Source: Nitrosopumilus sp. Nsub
Lineage (GTDB): Archaea; Thermoproteota; Nitrososphaeria; Nitrososphaerales; Nitrosopumilaceae
NCBI RefSeq assembly: GCF_001541925.1
Contig: NZ_LQMW01000022.1
Location: 33,243-91,269, forward strand
Direction of reading: 5' to 3'
Length of the DNA stretch: 58,027 nucleotides
How positions within the stretch are numbered: the first letter of the stretch is position 1; every line of letters starts with the position of its first letter. Positions 43,970 through 52,053 of this stretch are shown here, piece by piece. The position numbers were made by a program, and so were the translations under genes. The notes beneath the pieces are model-generated. The model was not told where the DNA came from. It saw only the letters and a program-made list of their open reading frames with translations, and did no database searches.

Positions 43970-44293
43970 TTATACATTCTTCAAACCCTCAGTTAATTCT
44001 TCATAGAACTTGTGTCCTGACATATCTAAAACTTCAACAGTATATCCATTCCATTTTACTTGGTCAATTAATGGAGATTCAGTATAAAGAATTGTATCAA
44101 CAAAATATCTTCCTTGCAATTGTGATTTGGTAACAGCTTCAGAATGTTCAAAATCCCCAATGAAGAATATGACATCATTACACCATAACAAAGGATTAGA
44201 ACCCATTGCATTGATTCTAGCTAATCGATTAATATCTAGTTTGAAGATGTGATTGGCACTACATTCTTGAATTTCTGTTTCTATTAGTTTCAT
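43970..44293 (-). CDS. Hypothetical protein, 107 aa, last gene of an overlapping micro-operon
   Basis: I do not recognise this gene. The ATG at 44293 (MKLIETEIQECSANHIFKLD) overlaps the preceding stop as ATGA, so translation is coupled. An in-frame ATG at 44350 is less likely because it lies within the previous gene. The protein is soluble, with VIFFIGDFEHSEAVTKSQLQ and WNGYTVEVLDMSGHKFYEEL as its most distinctive parts. It has no cysteine-rich site. Confidence 0.6.
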   Translation of the reverse strand: MKLIETEIQECSANHIFKLDINRLARINAMGSNPLLWCNDVIFFIGDFEHSEAVTKSQLQGRYFVDTILYTESPLIDQVKWNGYTVEVLDMSGHKFYEELTEGLKNV

Positions 44294-44394
44294 TCCATCA
44301 CTTTCCTGAAAGTTCTTTTCATCTCTCTTATTGCAAGATGTAAATCCCAATGGCTAGTTCCATGGACTAAAGTTAGATGTCTATCAAAGTTCAT
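44290..44394 (-). CDS. Small protein, 34 aa, middle gene of the micro-operon
   Basis: A 34-codon frame (MNFDRHLTLVHGTSHWDLHL...) starts with ATGA overlapping the previous stop and ends with ATGA overlapping the next start. The peptide has four histidines and a basic C-terminus (REMKRTFRKVME). The double coupling is unusual for chance frames. Confidence 0.45.
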   Translation of the reverse strand: MNFDRHLTLVHGTSHWDLHLAIREMKRTFRKVME

Positions 44395-44516
44395 AGTTCC
44401 TCTAAGTGTTTCATTGCACTTTTCTGTGAAGATGCAGAATTAGAGTTTGTTAAAATATCCACTAACCAATCTTCTTTTGTTGTGTATTCTTTTTTCAACG
44501 AAGGTATTTTTTCCAT
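44391..44516 (-). CDS. Small protein, 41 aa, first gene of the micro-operon
   Basis: A 41-codon frame (MEKIPSLKKEYTTKEDWLVD...) starts at 44516 and ends in TGA overlapping the next ATG. It is acidic to neutral and helical with a Ser/Asn-rich stretch. No domain is recognisable. Confidence 0.45.
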   Translation of the reverse strand: MEKIPSLKKEYTTKEDWLVDILTNSNSASSQKSAMKHLEEL

Positions 44517-44617
44517 GAGCATAAAAAAGGAAGATGATAATTTACCAAGATAGGTCAAACAATACCAGTTATTTTTTAGGTTAAAATCTAAATACTGTGA
44601 ATCATTGAAAAAAAATT

Positions 44618-44932
44618 ATGAGTGACATGCGATTCATAATTTTAGGATCTGTATTGATTTTTGTTGGAGTAATTGTATTGGGGGCTTTTGGTCATGAATA
44701 CCAAGCTGCAACAATAGAGTCAAATGAATTTGGAACGTGTTACGAATACTTTGACGACAAACCTCCACAAAAAATCAACTGTTCATTTAAGATAATGGAT
44801 CAAACAGTATTCTTTGGATTAGTATTAGCATTCATAGTGGCTGGAATAATTTCATTGATTAAAGGAATTAGAGGAGACTGGGATAGTAAAATTAAGCCAG
44901 AAGATGTAGTTGGTCCAGGTAAAGAAGAATAA
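44618..44932 (+). CDS. Membrane protein with two segments, 104 aa
   Basis: An N-terminal membrane segment (about residues 5-24) is followed by a small extracytoplasmic loop with two cysteines (FGTCYEYFDDKPPQKINC), which could form a disulfide. A second segment (about 58-79) and a charged cytoplasmic tail follow. The role is unknown. It diverges from the micro-operon. Confidence 0.7.
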   Translation: MSDMRFIILGSVLIFVGVIVLGAFGHEYQAATIESNEFGTCYEYFDDKPPQKINCSFKIMDQTVFFGLVLAFIVAGIISLIKGIRGDWDSKIKPEDVVGPGKEE

Positions 44933-44934
44933 TC

Positions 44935-45156
44935 CTAAACTTTAGAATTACGAGAATTAAAGATCAAATCAGAATCACCATCAATTTTTTTTTGTGATTC
45001 ATATTTCATCTTGGATTCAATCATTTTTTTTCGAGTGTCATACATAATTTTATCATCTACAGTAAGCACATCATAGTGATTTTCACCCAGATGATGAAAA
45101 TGAGATAAAATTAAATCATCATTATCAAAAATTTTATCACAATAATTGCATTTCAT
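44935..45156 (-). CDS. C2H2-type zinc-finger protein, 73 aa
   Basis: The first 24 residues form a finger: CNYCDKIFDNDDLILSHFHHLG, with Cys3, Cys6 and His residues at 19, 21 or 22. A charged helical tail rich in Lys and Asp follows. It is convergent with the membrane protein gene. Small single-finger proteins of this kind are common in archaea. Confidence 0.65.
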   Translation of the reverse strand: MKCNYCDKIFDNDDLILSHFHHLGENHYDVLTVDDKIMYDTRKKMIESKMKYESQKKIDGDSDLIFNSRNSKV

Positions 45157-45364
45157 TTTACATCTAAATCAAAAAAGTAGAATTTATGTTATCATATTTT
45201 TGTAAGAATTCACCATCAGAGTTTATCAGCACAGAAAGAGATTCAGCTCATCTGGATTGACAGAATTGCAATCTTCTAATCTCAGAAGACTTACTCCTCA
45301 TGTGGCAATTTCTTTCAATTATTATCGCAAAATTTACATTTAAGCACAACAAGTAATAAAAAAA

Positions 45365-45745
45365 TCAAGACGGAGATTCAAGAAGAGTTTTCATAGAAAA
45401 TACAAGTTTGTTGATTTTTTCAACTCTGTCATCAAATTGAAAATCAGTAAGCTGTGGAGGTTTAGTTAAAACAATCACTACTTCAGAAAAATCACCATTT
45501 GGAATAATACGCATCGGAATATGCCACGATGATTCCTCATCAATATAGTGATGATCAATAATTCCCAAGGATCTATTGGAATTAAACTTGAGTTTAGATT
45601 TTCCATATGGACCAATAAAGGACCACCAACCATTGGCATTAATTTTTGCATCAGGAATTATTTTTGGAAATAAATCTATAATTGCATCAAATGTATCGCC
45701 TGCAATTTTATTAACATGCATGGAAACAGTTCTAGTTCTTATCAC
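45365..45745 (-). CDS. SRPBCC-like hypothetical protein, 126 aa
   Basis: The layout (RTRTVSMHVNKIAGDTFDAI, GWWSFIGPYGKSKLKFN, then a final helix EKINKLVFSMKTLLES) resembles the START/SRPBCC fold, as does the gene at 41551. The start is GTG at 45745. An ATG at 45721 is an alternative but would remove part of the first strand. The ligand is unknown. Confidence 0.6.
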   Translation of the reverse strand: MIRTRTVSMHVNKIAGDTFDAIIDLFPKIIPDAKINANGWWSFIGPYGKSKLKFNSNRSLGIIDHHYIDEESSWHIPMRIIPNGDFSEVVIVLTKPPQLTDFQFDDRVEKINKLVFSMKTLLESPS

Positions 45746-45808
45746 AATAAAAAAGTCAGATATTCATTAAAAAGAGTATAGTAGCAATCATACTAATCAA
45801 AAATTTTT

Positions 45809-45985
45809 TTAACCATTAAGAAATTCTTTTATTTTTTTTAAATTTTCAACATTGGATTCATGAAACATGATCATCGATTCAGATAAGGAATTAGGCAAAA
45901 CCGTTTTTAAATTATTTACTAATTCATCGCCACTTTCAATCATAGTATCAATTAGATTATCAATTTCATTTTTATCTCCAGTCAT
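45809..45985 (-). CDS. Small helical protein, 58 aa
   Basis: A 58-codon frame (MTGDKNEIDNLIDTMIESGD...) is predicted almost entirely helical and acidic, with MIMFHESNVENLKKIKEFL at the C-terminus. There is no cysteine or membrane segment. It lies in the small-gene cluster between the SRPBCC-like gene and the next membrane protein and may be a partner in a complex. Confidence 0.55.
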   Translation of the reverse strand: MTGDKNEIDNLIDTMIESGDELVNNLKTVLPNSLSESMIMFHESNVENLKKIKEFLNG

Positions 45986-46026
45986 GGTTTCCTATGAAAT
46001 TTATCATAATTAAGGATTAAAAATCA

Positions 46027-46236
46027 TCAATCTTTTAATTTCTTAAATTCTAGACATTTTTCATTAAATTCATTCAAATACGTTTTAGTATTAATTTGAG
46101 AATCCATGATGTATAATTCACATGTTTCGGGATCAATTAGAGGTTTAGAATTATCATTTGTGGCAAATTGCAGTAAAAGAATTCCCACTAAAACTAGAAT
46201 CAAGATAATTGGTAATTTTGTTGAAGAAATATCCAT
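46027..46236 (-). CDS. Single-pass membrane protein, 69 aa
   Basis: One membrane helix (about residues 8-25, LPIILILVLVGILLLQFA) is followed by a short soluble domain with two cysteines (CELYIMDSQINTKTYLNEFN...C). Typical of small inner-membrane anchored proteins. The role is unknown. Confidence 0.65.
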   Translation of the reverse strand: MDISSTKLPIILILVLVGILLLQFATNDNSKPLIDPETCELYIMDSQINTKTYLNEFNEKCLEFKKLKD

Positions 46237-46282
46237 AGTACATCATAATCAAATTCAAACTTAAGCATAATGAATTATGGAT

Positions 46283-46516
46283 TTAATTGTCTTTTTTGAT
46301 CAAAGTTGCAGTAGAGCGCACTTTATCCAATTTTTGTATATTCCAAGAAACAATTTCTCTGATTTTCTCAAAATTTTCACCTTGTAACTTTACCATCATA
46401 TCATGGGTTCCAATTGTTTCAAAAACATCAGTAACTTGTTCGATCTCTTTTAATGCTTCAATAATTTTTTCTTCTGCTCCAAGTTCACAATTTAACATTA
46501 CATATGCATCAGTCAT
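46283..46516 (-). CDS. Stand-alone RAM (Lrp/AsnC effector) domain, 77 aa
   Basis: The sequence AYVMLNCELGAEEKIIEALKEI, VTDVFETIGTHDMMVKLQGEN and ending KVRSTATLIKK is the ligand-binding domain of the Lrp/AsnC family without a DNA-binding domain. Such short RAM proteins can modulate full-length Lrp regulators or sense amino acids. The ATG at 46516 is a good family start. Confidence 0.85.
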   Translation of the reverse strand: MTDAYVMLNCELGAEEKIIEALKEIEQVTDVFETIGTHDMMVKLQGENFEKIREIVSWNIQKLDKVRSTATLIKKDN

Positions 46517-46567
46517 GTAAATAAGAAATGTGTTTGATTATTTAAATCAGAAGAATGTTTGATAGGG

Positions 46568-47215
46568 TTACCAGACTACGTGTACCAAGTCTTTTAGGTT
46601 TCTCCTAGGTTTAGGGAATTTTGTCTGTTTTGGATATCCTATACATAAAACTGAAGAGGGAACAAGGTCAGTTCCAATCACATCCATTACTTTTTGCTCA
46701 TCAAACATTCCAATCCATATAGAACTCAGTCCCAATGCTTGTGCTGCAAGTTGAGAATATCCTGCAGCAAGTGTAGCATCTTGAATTGCAAATTTCTTCA
46801 ATATGTATTCAGGAAAATCCAATTTTACCCTAGAGGGATTTTTGCAAAATACTAAAACCACAGGAGAGTCAACATAAGGTTGTTTATTGCATGCATCAAC
46901 TAGAAGTTTTTTCTTTTCAGGGTTTTTTACATAAAAAATTTCAAATCCCTGATAATTACCTGCAGTAGGGGCAGTATCAGCAGCAGCAATTATTTTATCA
47001 ATTTTCACGGTTTCAACTGGTTTGTCAGAGAATTTTCTAGTTGAACGTCTCTTTTTCATTACTGCAAACAAATCAGTGTCAACTACTGCAGGTTCAGAAC
47101 GCAATACAAAATCCAATAGTTGATTTGGCAGACCAGGATCAAAATCATCAGGAGTGGTTTGAGGAACATATTCCTCAGGTGTGGCAAAATCATCGTCAGG
47201 GTGAAAGTCCCTCAT
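46568..47215 (-). CDS. Nitroreductase-family flavoprotein, 215 aa
   Basis: It has a roughly 40-residue extension before the FMN-binding core (DLFAVMKKRRSTRKFSDKPV), then AADTAPTAGNYQGFEIFYV and AAQALGLSSIWIGMFD. This is the second nitroreductase in the window and is not obviously paralogous in gene context to the one at 31054. Its electron donor and substrate are unknown. Confidence 0.85.
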   Translation of the reverse strand: MRDFHPDDDFATPEEYVPQTTPDDFDPGLPNQLLDFVLRSEPAVVDTDLFAVMKKRRSTRKFSDKPVETVKIDKIIAAADTAPTAGNYQGFEIFYVKNPEKKKLLVDACNKQPYVDSPVVLVFCKNPSRVKLDFPEYILKKFAIQDATLAAGYSQLAAQALGLSSIWIGMFDEQKVMDVIGTDLVPSSVLCIGYPKQTKFPKPRRNLKDLVHVVW

Positions 47216-47265
47216 TAACAGAACGTATAATTTAATGATATTAAAGAATAGTCAAACATTCAACG

Positions 47266-47448
47266 TTATTCTGAATCAAATTTATCACAACCAGAAGTAC
47301 AGGGTTTATTCATTACTCCTTCACATTGTCCAAATTCATTATGCATAATTCTGTGATGTCCACAAATTTTACATTTTTTTCTAAAATAAGTAATTAATTC
47401 AGCAGTTGTGATTCCAGAGTTTTCAATTTTTGATTCAATTGTATTCAT
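47266..47448 (-). CDS. Zinc-binding mini-protein, 60 aa
   Basis: The C-terminal half has KKCKICGHHRIMHNEFGQC and CTSGCDKF, with at least five cysteines and two or three histidines, enough for one or two zinc ions. The N-terminal part is helical. It sits in the zinc-mini-protein-rich region of the window. Confidence 0.6.
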   Translation of the reverse strand: MNTIESKIENSGITTAELITYFRKKCKICGHHRIMHNEFGQCEGVMNKPCTSGCDKFDSE

Positions 47449-47514
47449 TGTAAAAAAACTAACATAATGCAGTTATTTTAAAGATATGACAAAAATTAGA
47501 TACAAGTTATACAA

Positions 47515-48081
47515 CTACCAAAAAGAACGAATTCTTTTTACAGTTCTATATCTTTCACTTACTACAAATCCAGACATTAGACCCAAAATAGAACCAAATA
47601 TCACATGCATAAATGCACCATACCACAATACATGAGTATTGTTTATCAAAACATGTTTCAATGCAGATATTTCTTCAGACAAAAAATCATCAGGTTCACT
47701 TGAGAAAATATTTGCTTCAACTGCAGGAATTAAAACTCCAGTATGTAACGGTACAAACACTAAACCAAAGACAATAGCACCAGTTACAGCACCAGTTAAA
47801 ATTCCTTTAGTAGGAGTAATAATTCTAAATGTTCTCCATTTATCAGAAACTAAATTATAGATAATCCCAATTATTGCAGCACCACAAAAACCAATGAAAA
47901 TAGCTAAAACAGGATCAACACCGAATGCATGTTCCAATGTTTTAAAGAATACACCATTTTGAAGACCTAATTGTTGATCAATAGACATCAATGATGCAAA
48001 TAATGCAACACATGCAACTAGCCCTACAGTAATTCCTACTTTGATTGTATCCTTAGAATTAGATACATATTCAGAACTCAT
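47515..48081 (-). CDS. Four-helix integral membrane protein, 188 aa
   Basis: Hydrophobic segments lie near residues 12-33, 51-74, 90-113 and 155-176, with a roughly 35-residue acidic outer loop (VEANIFSSEPDDFLSEEISAL) between the third and fourth. No family is recognisable with confidence. The ATG at 48081 starts well. It is preceded by a decayed gene on the same strand. Confidence 0.7.
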   Translation of the reverse strand: MSSEYVSNSKDTIKVGITVGLVACVALFASLMSIDQQLGLQNGVFFKTLEHAFGVDPVLAIFIGFCGAAIIGIIYNLVSDKWRTFRIITPTKGILTGAVTGAIVFGLVFVPLHTGVLIPAVEANIFSSEPDDFLSEEISALKHVLINNTHVLWYGAFMHVIFGSILGLMSGFVVSERYRTVKRIRSFW

Positions 48082-48126
48082 ACTAAATTTGCAAAATTAC
48101 CCATTTATTAATTTAATAGACTATTA

Positions 48127-48493
48127 TCAAGATCTCTTATCAGCCATCCAAAACATTAGAATATTTTTAATTTTCTTCAAAGTCTGACTAATTTCTTTTA
48201 AAGCCTACTCAATATCAACAATTCCACCCATAGACAAGATTTTTCTAAGATTGTATGACCAATTTCAGAGCAATTATACAACAAATTCCAATAAGGATGA
48301 TGTTTTACAGCAGTATTAGATAATTCAGTTATGTCATTAAGACCGTTTTAAGCACGTGTCAAAGAAGTGATTTTTGTACCAAATATTTTGATTAGATCAT
48401 ATTCAAGATCTTGTTCAATTTTCAATCCTAGATCAATCTCATCTTTTTTACCAAATTCATTAAATCACGATGAAAAGCATCAAAAGTGATCAT
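48127..48493 (-). pseudogene. Decayed downstream gene of the CoA-binding operon, about 123 codons
   Basis: The ATG at 48491-48493 overlaps the stop of the CoA-binding gene as TGATG, so this was once its coupled partner. Read through, it gives a coherent helical protein (DAFHRDLMNLVKK, LGLKIEQDLEYDLIKIFGTK, HPYWNLLYNCSEIGHTILEK, LKEISQTLKKIKNI). It needs two frame corrections, both in A runs (near codons 17 and 81), and carries two stops (TAA after TSLTRA and TAG after VDIE). The coding pattern is still recognisable, so the decay is recent. The family is not recognised. Confidence 0.8.
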
Positions 48494-48903
48494 CACAATA
48501 ATCTCCTATGTTCAGCCAACATACACCTGTTAAAAACAACAAGTATTCCAGCATTTCGAGCTAATTCTTCAGATTCAAAATCATGAATTCCTTCTTGTAG
48601 CCAAATTACTTTAGGTTTTTTCTCAATACATTCATGAATAATAGTAGAAACTTGTTCAGAGGGTCTAAAGACGTCAATAATATCAACAGGACCTTCAATT
48701 TCAGAAACTGAATTATAACAAGAGATATCTAAAATTTTCTCAGCATTAGGATTTACAGGGGTAATATCATAACCATTATCAAGTAAATATTTTGGAACAT
48801 AATGTGCAGCTTTTGATGAATGTTTTGACATTCCAATTACAGCAACTGTTCTTAGTGATAAAATATCAATAATTTGTTGGTCAGTAAAAGAATCTCGATT
48901 CAC
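48493..48903 (-). CDS. CoA-binding domain protein, 136 aa
   Basis: This single Rossmann-like CoA-binding domain has VAVIGMSKHSSKAAHYVPKYL at the start and VIDIIDVFRPSEQV and VIWLQEGIHD later, as in the YccU family. It lacks the ATP-grasp part of acyl-CoA synthetases. The start is GTG at 48903 and the stop overlaps the pseudogene. Its role, perhaps in CoA sensing or acetylation, is unknown. Confidence 0.8.
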   Translation of the reverse strand: MNRDSFTDQQIIDILSLRTVAVIGMSKHSSKAAHYVPKYLLDNGYDITPVNPNAEKILDISCYNSVSEIEGPVDIIDVFRPSEQVSTIIHECIEKKPKVIWLQEGIHDFESEELARNAGILVVFNRCMLAEHRRLL

Positions 48904-48998
48904 AATATATCATCAATTAAACATCATATAATTTTTAAATTATGGCACCAGGTAAAGAAATTCAAACATAATAAAAGGTAAAAAGAAGTGAGAAGAGT

Positions 48999-49907
48999 AT
49001 GGCAAAATCAGTATTAGTTACAGGGGCAACTGGGTTCATTGGTTCAAGATTAGTAGAGGCGTTAATCAATAAAGAGTATGATGTAACCAGTTTAATTCGT
49101 GAAGGAAAAAAAGGAAATTCAAAATCAAATATTATTTATGGCGATTTAACTGATGAAAAAATAGATTTCAAAGATTTAAAATTTGATTGCATCTTTCATT
49201 TGGCATCACATACACCTTTGGAAAAAAATGAAAAAATTTTAGAAAAAGTGAATTTGGAAGGAACAAAAAAATTATTTGAAGAAATTAAAAACATAACAAA
49301 TTCAATTATCTATATTTCAGGATTAGGAGTTTATGGAGAAACAGGTGATAAAATAATTAATGAAGAGCAAAAATACAATCCAAATACAAATTTTGTCAAA
49401 ATCAGATTAGATGCAGAAAAATATCTAAGAGATAATTCATTAAAAAATAACATAGATTTTGCAGTTGTTCATTTTGGAGATGTGTACGGTCCAGGCGGAT
49501 GGTTTAATGATATGTTAGTGAAAAGATTACAAAAAAATACGTTTAGAATGCCAGCTGGAGGAGATTACTATAAAGGATTTGTTCATGTCGATGATGCAGT
49601 AGGCAGCATGATTGCAGTTTTAGAGCAAAAATCATTTGGAGAGTCATTCATAGTAGCAGATTCACAGCCAGTAACATTCAAAGAATTTTCAAATTTCACA
49701 GCAGACCAGATAGGGGCAAAACAGCCTGGAAGCGTACCAACATTTTTGGCTAAAGCAGTTTTAGGCGGAGATTTGATCAAACTATTAACAACATCAATGA
49801 AAGTGTCAAATGAGAAAATTTCTAAAATTTATCAATTCAAATATCCAGATTATAAAAATGGAATCATACAAGCAATATCAGAACTTAAAGAAAGTAACAA
49901 GATCTAA
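48999..49907 (+). CDS. NAD-dependent epimerase/dehydratase, 302 aa
   Basis: The extended short-chain dehydrogenase motif VTGATGFIGSRLVE is at residues 5-18. The usual Tyr-xxx-Lys is altered or displaced (ISGLGVYGETGDKI), while HFGDVYGPGGWFNDML and KGFVHVDDAVGSM fit the family. It probably acts on a nucleotide sugar or another sugar derivative. There is no glycan cluster around it, so the substrate is unknown. The ATG at 48999 is strong. Confidence 0.8.
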   Translation: MAKSVLVTGATGFIGSRLVEALINKEYDVTSLIREGKKGNSKSNIIYGDLTDEKIDFKDLKFDCIFHLASHTPLEKNEKILEKVNLEGTKKLFEEIKNITNSIIYISGLGVYGETGDKIINEEQKYNPNTNFVKIRLDAEKYLRDNSLKNNIDFAVVHFGDVYGPGGWFNDMLVKRLQKNTFRMPAGGDYYKGFVHVDDAVGSMIAVLEQKSFGESFIVADSQPVTFKEFSNFTADQIGAKQPGSVPTFLAKAVLGGDLIKLLTTSMKVSNEKISKIYQFKYPDYKNGIIQAISELKESNKI

Positions 49908-49951
49908 TTCAAATCAGAGAGTATTTTAATTATAAAAAATATACAAAATTC

Positions 49952-50479
49952 ATGGATACAGAACCAAAAGATGTAATTGTATTAGGATCAATTAGAAGAG
50001 GTAAAAAGAAATTTTCAAACATTCAAAACGAAACAAGAATCAGCCCTGAGGAATTAAATTCCATATTAGAGCAATTAGAAAATAACGGATTCATAAGAGT
50101 TGAGGAAAAAAAAGGATGGTTTGGTAAAAAAATTGAATTGAAAATTACCGATAAGGGTTCAGAGGATCTTGATAAAAAAATTGTAGAAATACAAAACAAG
50201 TGGAAAGAAATGCAATCAATTTACGAAAGCGGAGACAAACAAAAACTCCAGCAGAAAATGGAAGAAAATAAGTCATTTTTACCAACTATGATGTTTTTTG
50301 GGGTAATGGATATGATGATGTTTTCAATGATGTTTAGTATGATGGGAATTGGAATGTCAAATTTTGTAGCACCAGAAAACATGCCAGCAGAAAGTATGGA
50401 TGATGGAGGTATGGATGATGGAGGTATGGATGATGGAGGTATGGATGATGGAGGATTTGATTTTGATATCGGATTCTAA
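49952..50479 (+). CDS. Winged-helix regulator with acidic repeat tail, 175 aa
   Basis: A PadR- or MarR-like winged helix fills about residues 5-75 (LGSIRRGKKKFSNIQNETRI...GFIRVEEKKGWFGKKIELKI). A coil and a Met-rich hydrophobic stretch (about 112-133, MMFFGVMDMMMFSMMFSMMG) follow. The tail carries four tandem copies of MDDGG encoded by a 15-bp repeat. It may sit on DNA and contact the membrane through the Met-rich stretch. It lies upstream of birA, 36 bases away. Confidence 0.7.
   Translation: MDTEPKDVIVLGSIRRGKKKFSNIQNETRISPEELNSILEQLENNGFIRVEEKKGWFGKKIELKITDKGSEDLDKKIVEIQNKWKEMQSIYESGDKQKLQQKMEENKSFLPTMMFFGVMDMMMFSMMFSMMGIGMSNFVAPENMPAESMDDGGMDDGGMDDGGMDDGGFDFDIGF
50395..50454 (+). repeat. 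Four tandem 15-bp repeats encoding MDDGG
   Basis: The unit TATGGATGATGGAGG occurs four times with no mismatch and is in frame, so it can expand or contract without breaking the gene. Confidence 0.85.
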
Positions 50480-50515
50480 AACATGTGTTGTTACTAAAAT
50501 GAAAAAAAATGAACG

Positions 50516-51523
50516 ATGATTTATAATTCATTTGAAGATACAGGATTATCGAGAGTTTTAAAATTTTTAAAAGCACATGATACAGAATATCTTTCAGGTC
50601 AAGATTTAAGCGATGTTTTACATATTAGCAGAGTTGCAGTATGGAAACATATCAAAAAAATTCAAGCATTAGGATACACAGTTGAATCAAAACAAAAAGA
50701 AGGCTACAAGCTAACTAAAAAATCAGATTTGTTATTGCCGTGGGAAGTGATTTCAGAATTAGGAACAAAAACATTTGGTCAACAGGCGTATTATTATGAT
50801 TCAGTAGAATCAACACAAAATGAAGCATTAAAGATTGCAAACAAATCAAATGATGAAGGAATTATAGTTATTGCAGAAAAACAAACAGGAGGAAAAGGAA
50901 GATCAGGTCGAAAATGGATTTCTCCAAAAGGAGGGATTTGGTTTTCCATAATCTTACATCCAAAATTTGATATTTCAAACATCACATTATTTCCAATTGC
51001 ATCATCATTGGCATTATCAATTGCCATTGAAAAAACATGTAAAATATCAACTGAATTAAAATGGCCAAATGATTTAACAATTAAAGGAAAAAAACTTGCA
51101 GGAATGCTAGTGGATGCATCATTTGAATCAAATAAAATAGAAAATTTAGTTTTAGGAGTCGGAATAAATTTTAAAATAAACAGTAAAGAAATTGAAAAAG
51201 TTTTAAAAAAGACACCAAATTTCTACGGAGTTGCAAGTTTAAGCGAACAAAAAAATAAAATTGAATCAATAAAATTAATCCAATCATTTCTGTTAGAATT
51301 AGAAAATATTTATGAAGAACTAAACAACAATCAAACTAAAAAAATTATTTCCAAATGGACAGAGAGATCATCAACAATTGGAAAGAAAATAGAAGTCGAT
51401 ACACATCAGGGAAAAGTCAAAGGAGAGGCAGTAAAAATAGATGAAGACGGAGGATTAATTGTCAAAGATAAAGAAAAAAATAAAAAAATTTTTGCCGGCG
51501 ACATCATACATTTAACAAAATAG
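50516..51523 (+). CDS. birA: Biotin-protein ligase with N-terminal winged helix
   Basis: The N-terminal helix-turn-helix (about 20-68, [21 protein letters not shown]) is followed by the ligase domain with [20 protein letters not shown] and [18 protein letters not shown]. The C-terminal SH3-like cap follows (residues 280-335). It biotinylates the carboxyl-carrier subunit of acetyl/propionyl-CoA carboxylase, the CO2-fixing step of the 3-hydroxypropionate/4-hydroxybutyrate cycle, and may repress biotin genes. At 335 aa it has the full BirA layout. Confidence 0.94.
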   Translation: MIYNSFEDTGLSRVLKFLKAHDTEYLSGQDLSDVLHISRVAVWKHIKKIQALGYTVESKQKEGYKLTKKSDLLLPWEVISELGTKTFGQQAYYYDSVESTQNEALKIANKSNDEGIIVIAEKQTGGKGRSGRKWISPKGGIWFSIILHPKFDISNITLFPIASSLALSIAIEKTCKISTELKWPNDLTIKGKKLAGMLVDASFESNKIENLVLGVGINFKINSKEIEKVLKKTPNFYGVASLSEQKNKIESIKLIQSFLLELENIYEELNNNQTKKIISKWTERSSTIGKKIEVDTHQGKVKGEAVKIDEDGGLIVKDKEKNKKIFAGDIIHLTK

Positions 51524-51524
51524 A

Positions 51525-51941
51525 TTATTTTTTGGATTTAGGTTTGGATTTAGGTTTGGATTTAGGTTTGGATTTAGGTTTGGATTTAGGTTTGGATTTA
51601 GGTTTGGATTTAGGTTTGGATTTAGGTTTGGATTTAGGTTTTGTTGAGGAAATTAAAGACGATTGTTCTTGTAAAATAGTTTTTAATTCATTTTGTATTT
51701 CAAACAAAGAAGTCAACATCAATTCCATAGATTTAGTATAAGCAGAATAAACAGTAAGAAGTTCTGTCTTTTTTTGATCTGTATTTACAAGAAATTCATT
51801 TTTACGCAGTAAATTTGAAGAATCAATTAGTTCAGGCATAGATTCTGGAGAATCAATAGATTCATTCAACTCACGTTCAATTTGGTCAATTTTTTGTTTA
51901 AATCGATACAAATTATCAGTAATTTGAACTTCAGTCAACAT
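51525..51941 (-). CDS. Helical protein with a C-terminal KPKS-repeat tail, 138 aa
   Basis: I start it at the ATG at 51941 ([20 protein letters not shown]), because the longer frame adds a hydrophobic and atypical 27 residues. The body is helical (about residues 1-95, [20 protein letters not shown]). The tail is nine copies of KPKS and a final KK, strongly basic and histone-H1-like. It may bind DNA or RNA. It converges with birA with one base between stops. Confidence 0.7.
   Translation of the reverse strand: MLTEVQITDNLYRFKQKIDQIERELNESIDSPESMPELIDSSNLLRKNEFLVNTDQKKTELLTVYSAYTKSMELMLTSLFEIQNELKTILQEQSSLISSTKPKSKPKSKPKSKPKSKPKSKPKSKPKSKPKSKPKSKK
51541..51636 (-). repeat. Eight perfect 12-bp repeats encoding KPKS
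   Basis: The plus-strand unit GGTTTGGATTTA occurs eight times without mismatch, with partial units at both ends, all in frame with the minus-strand gene. Confidence 0.9.
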
Positions 51942-52053
51942 AAAAGAACAGAATAGGAATGAATTAAAGATTTTCGTGAATTTTTTAAAAAAAATTGTTA
52001 TCCAAGTGGGCAAAAATAACAAAGTATAGAAATAAACAAAAAAACAAGAAATA

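Noticed and set aside
45157-45364. Second C/D box RNA or small gene in the gap
   Set aside because: Only partial boxes and one short inverted repeat (CTTCT/AGAAG). No consistent layout or frame, so the gap is left empty.
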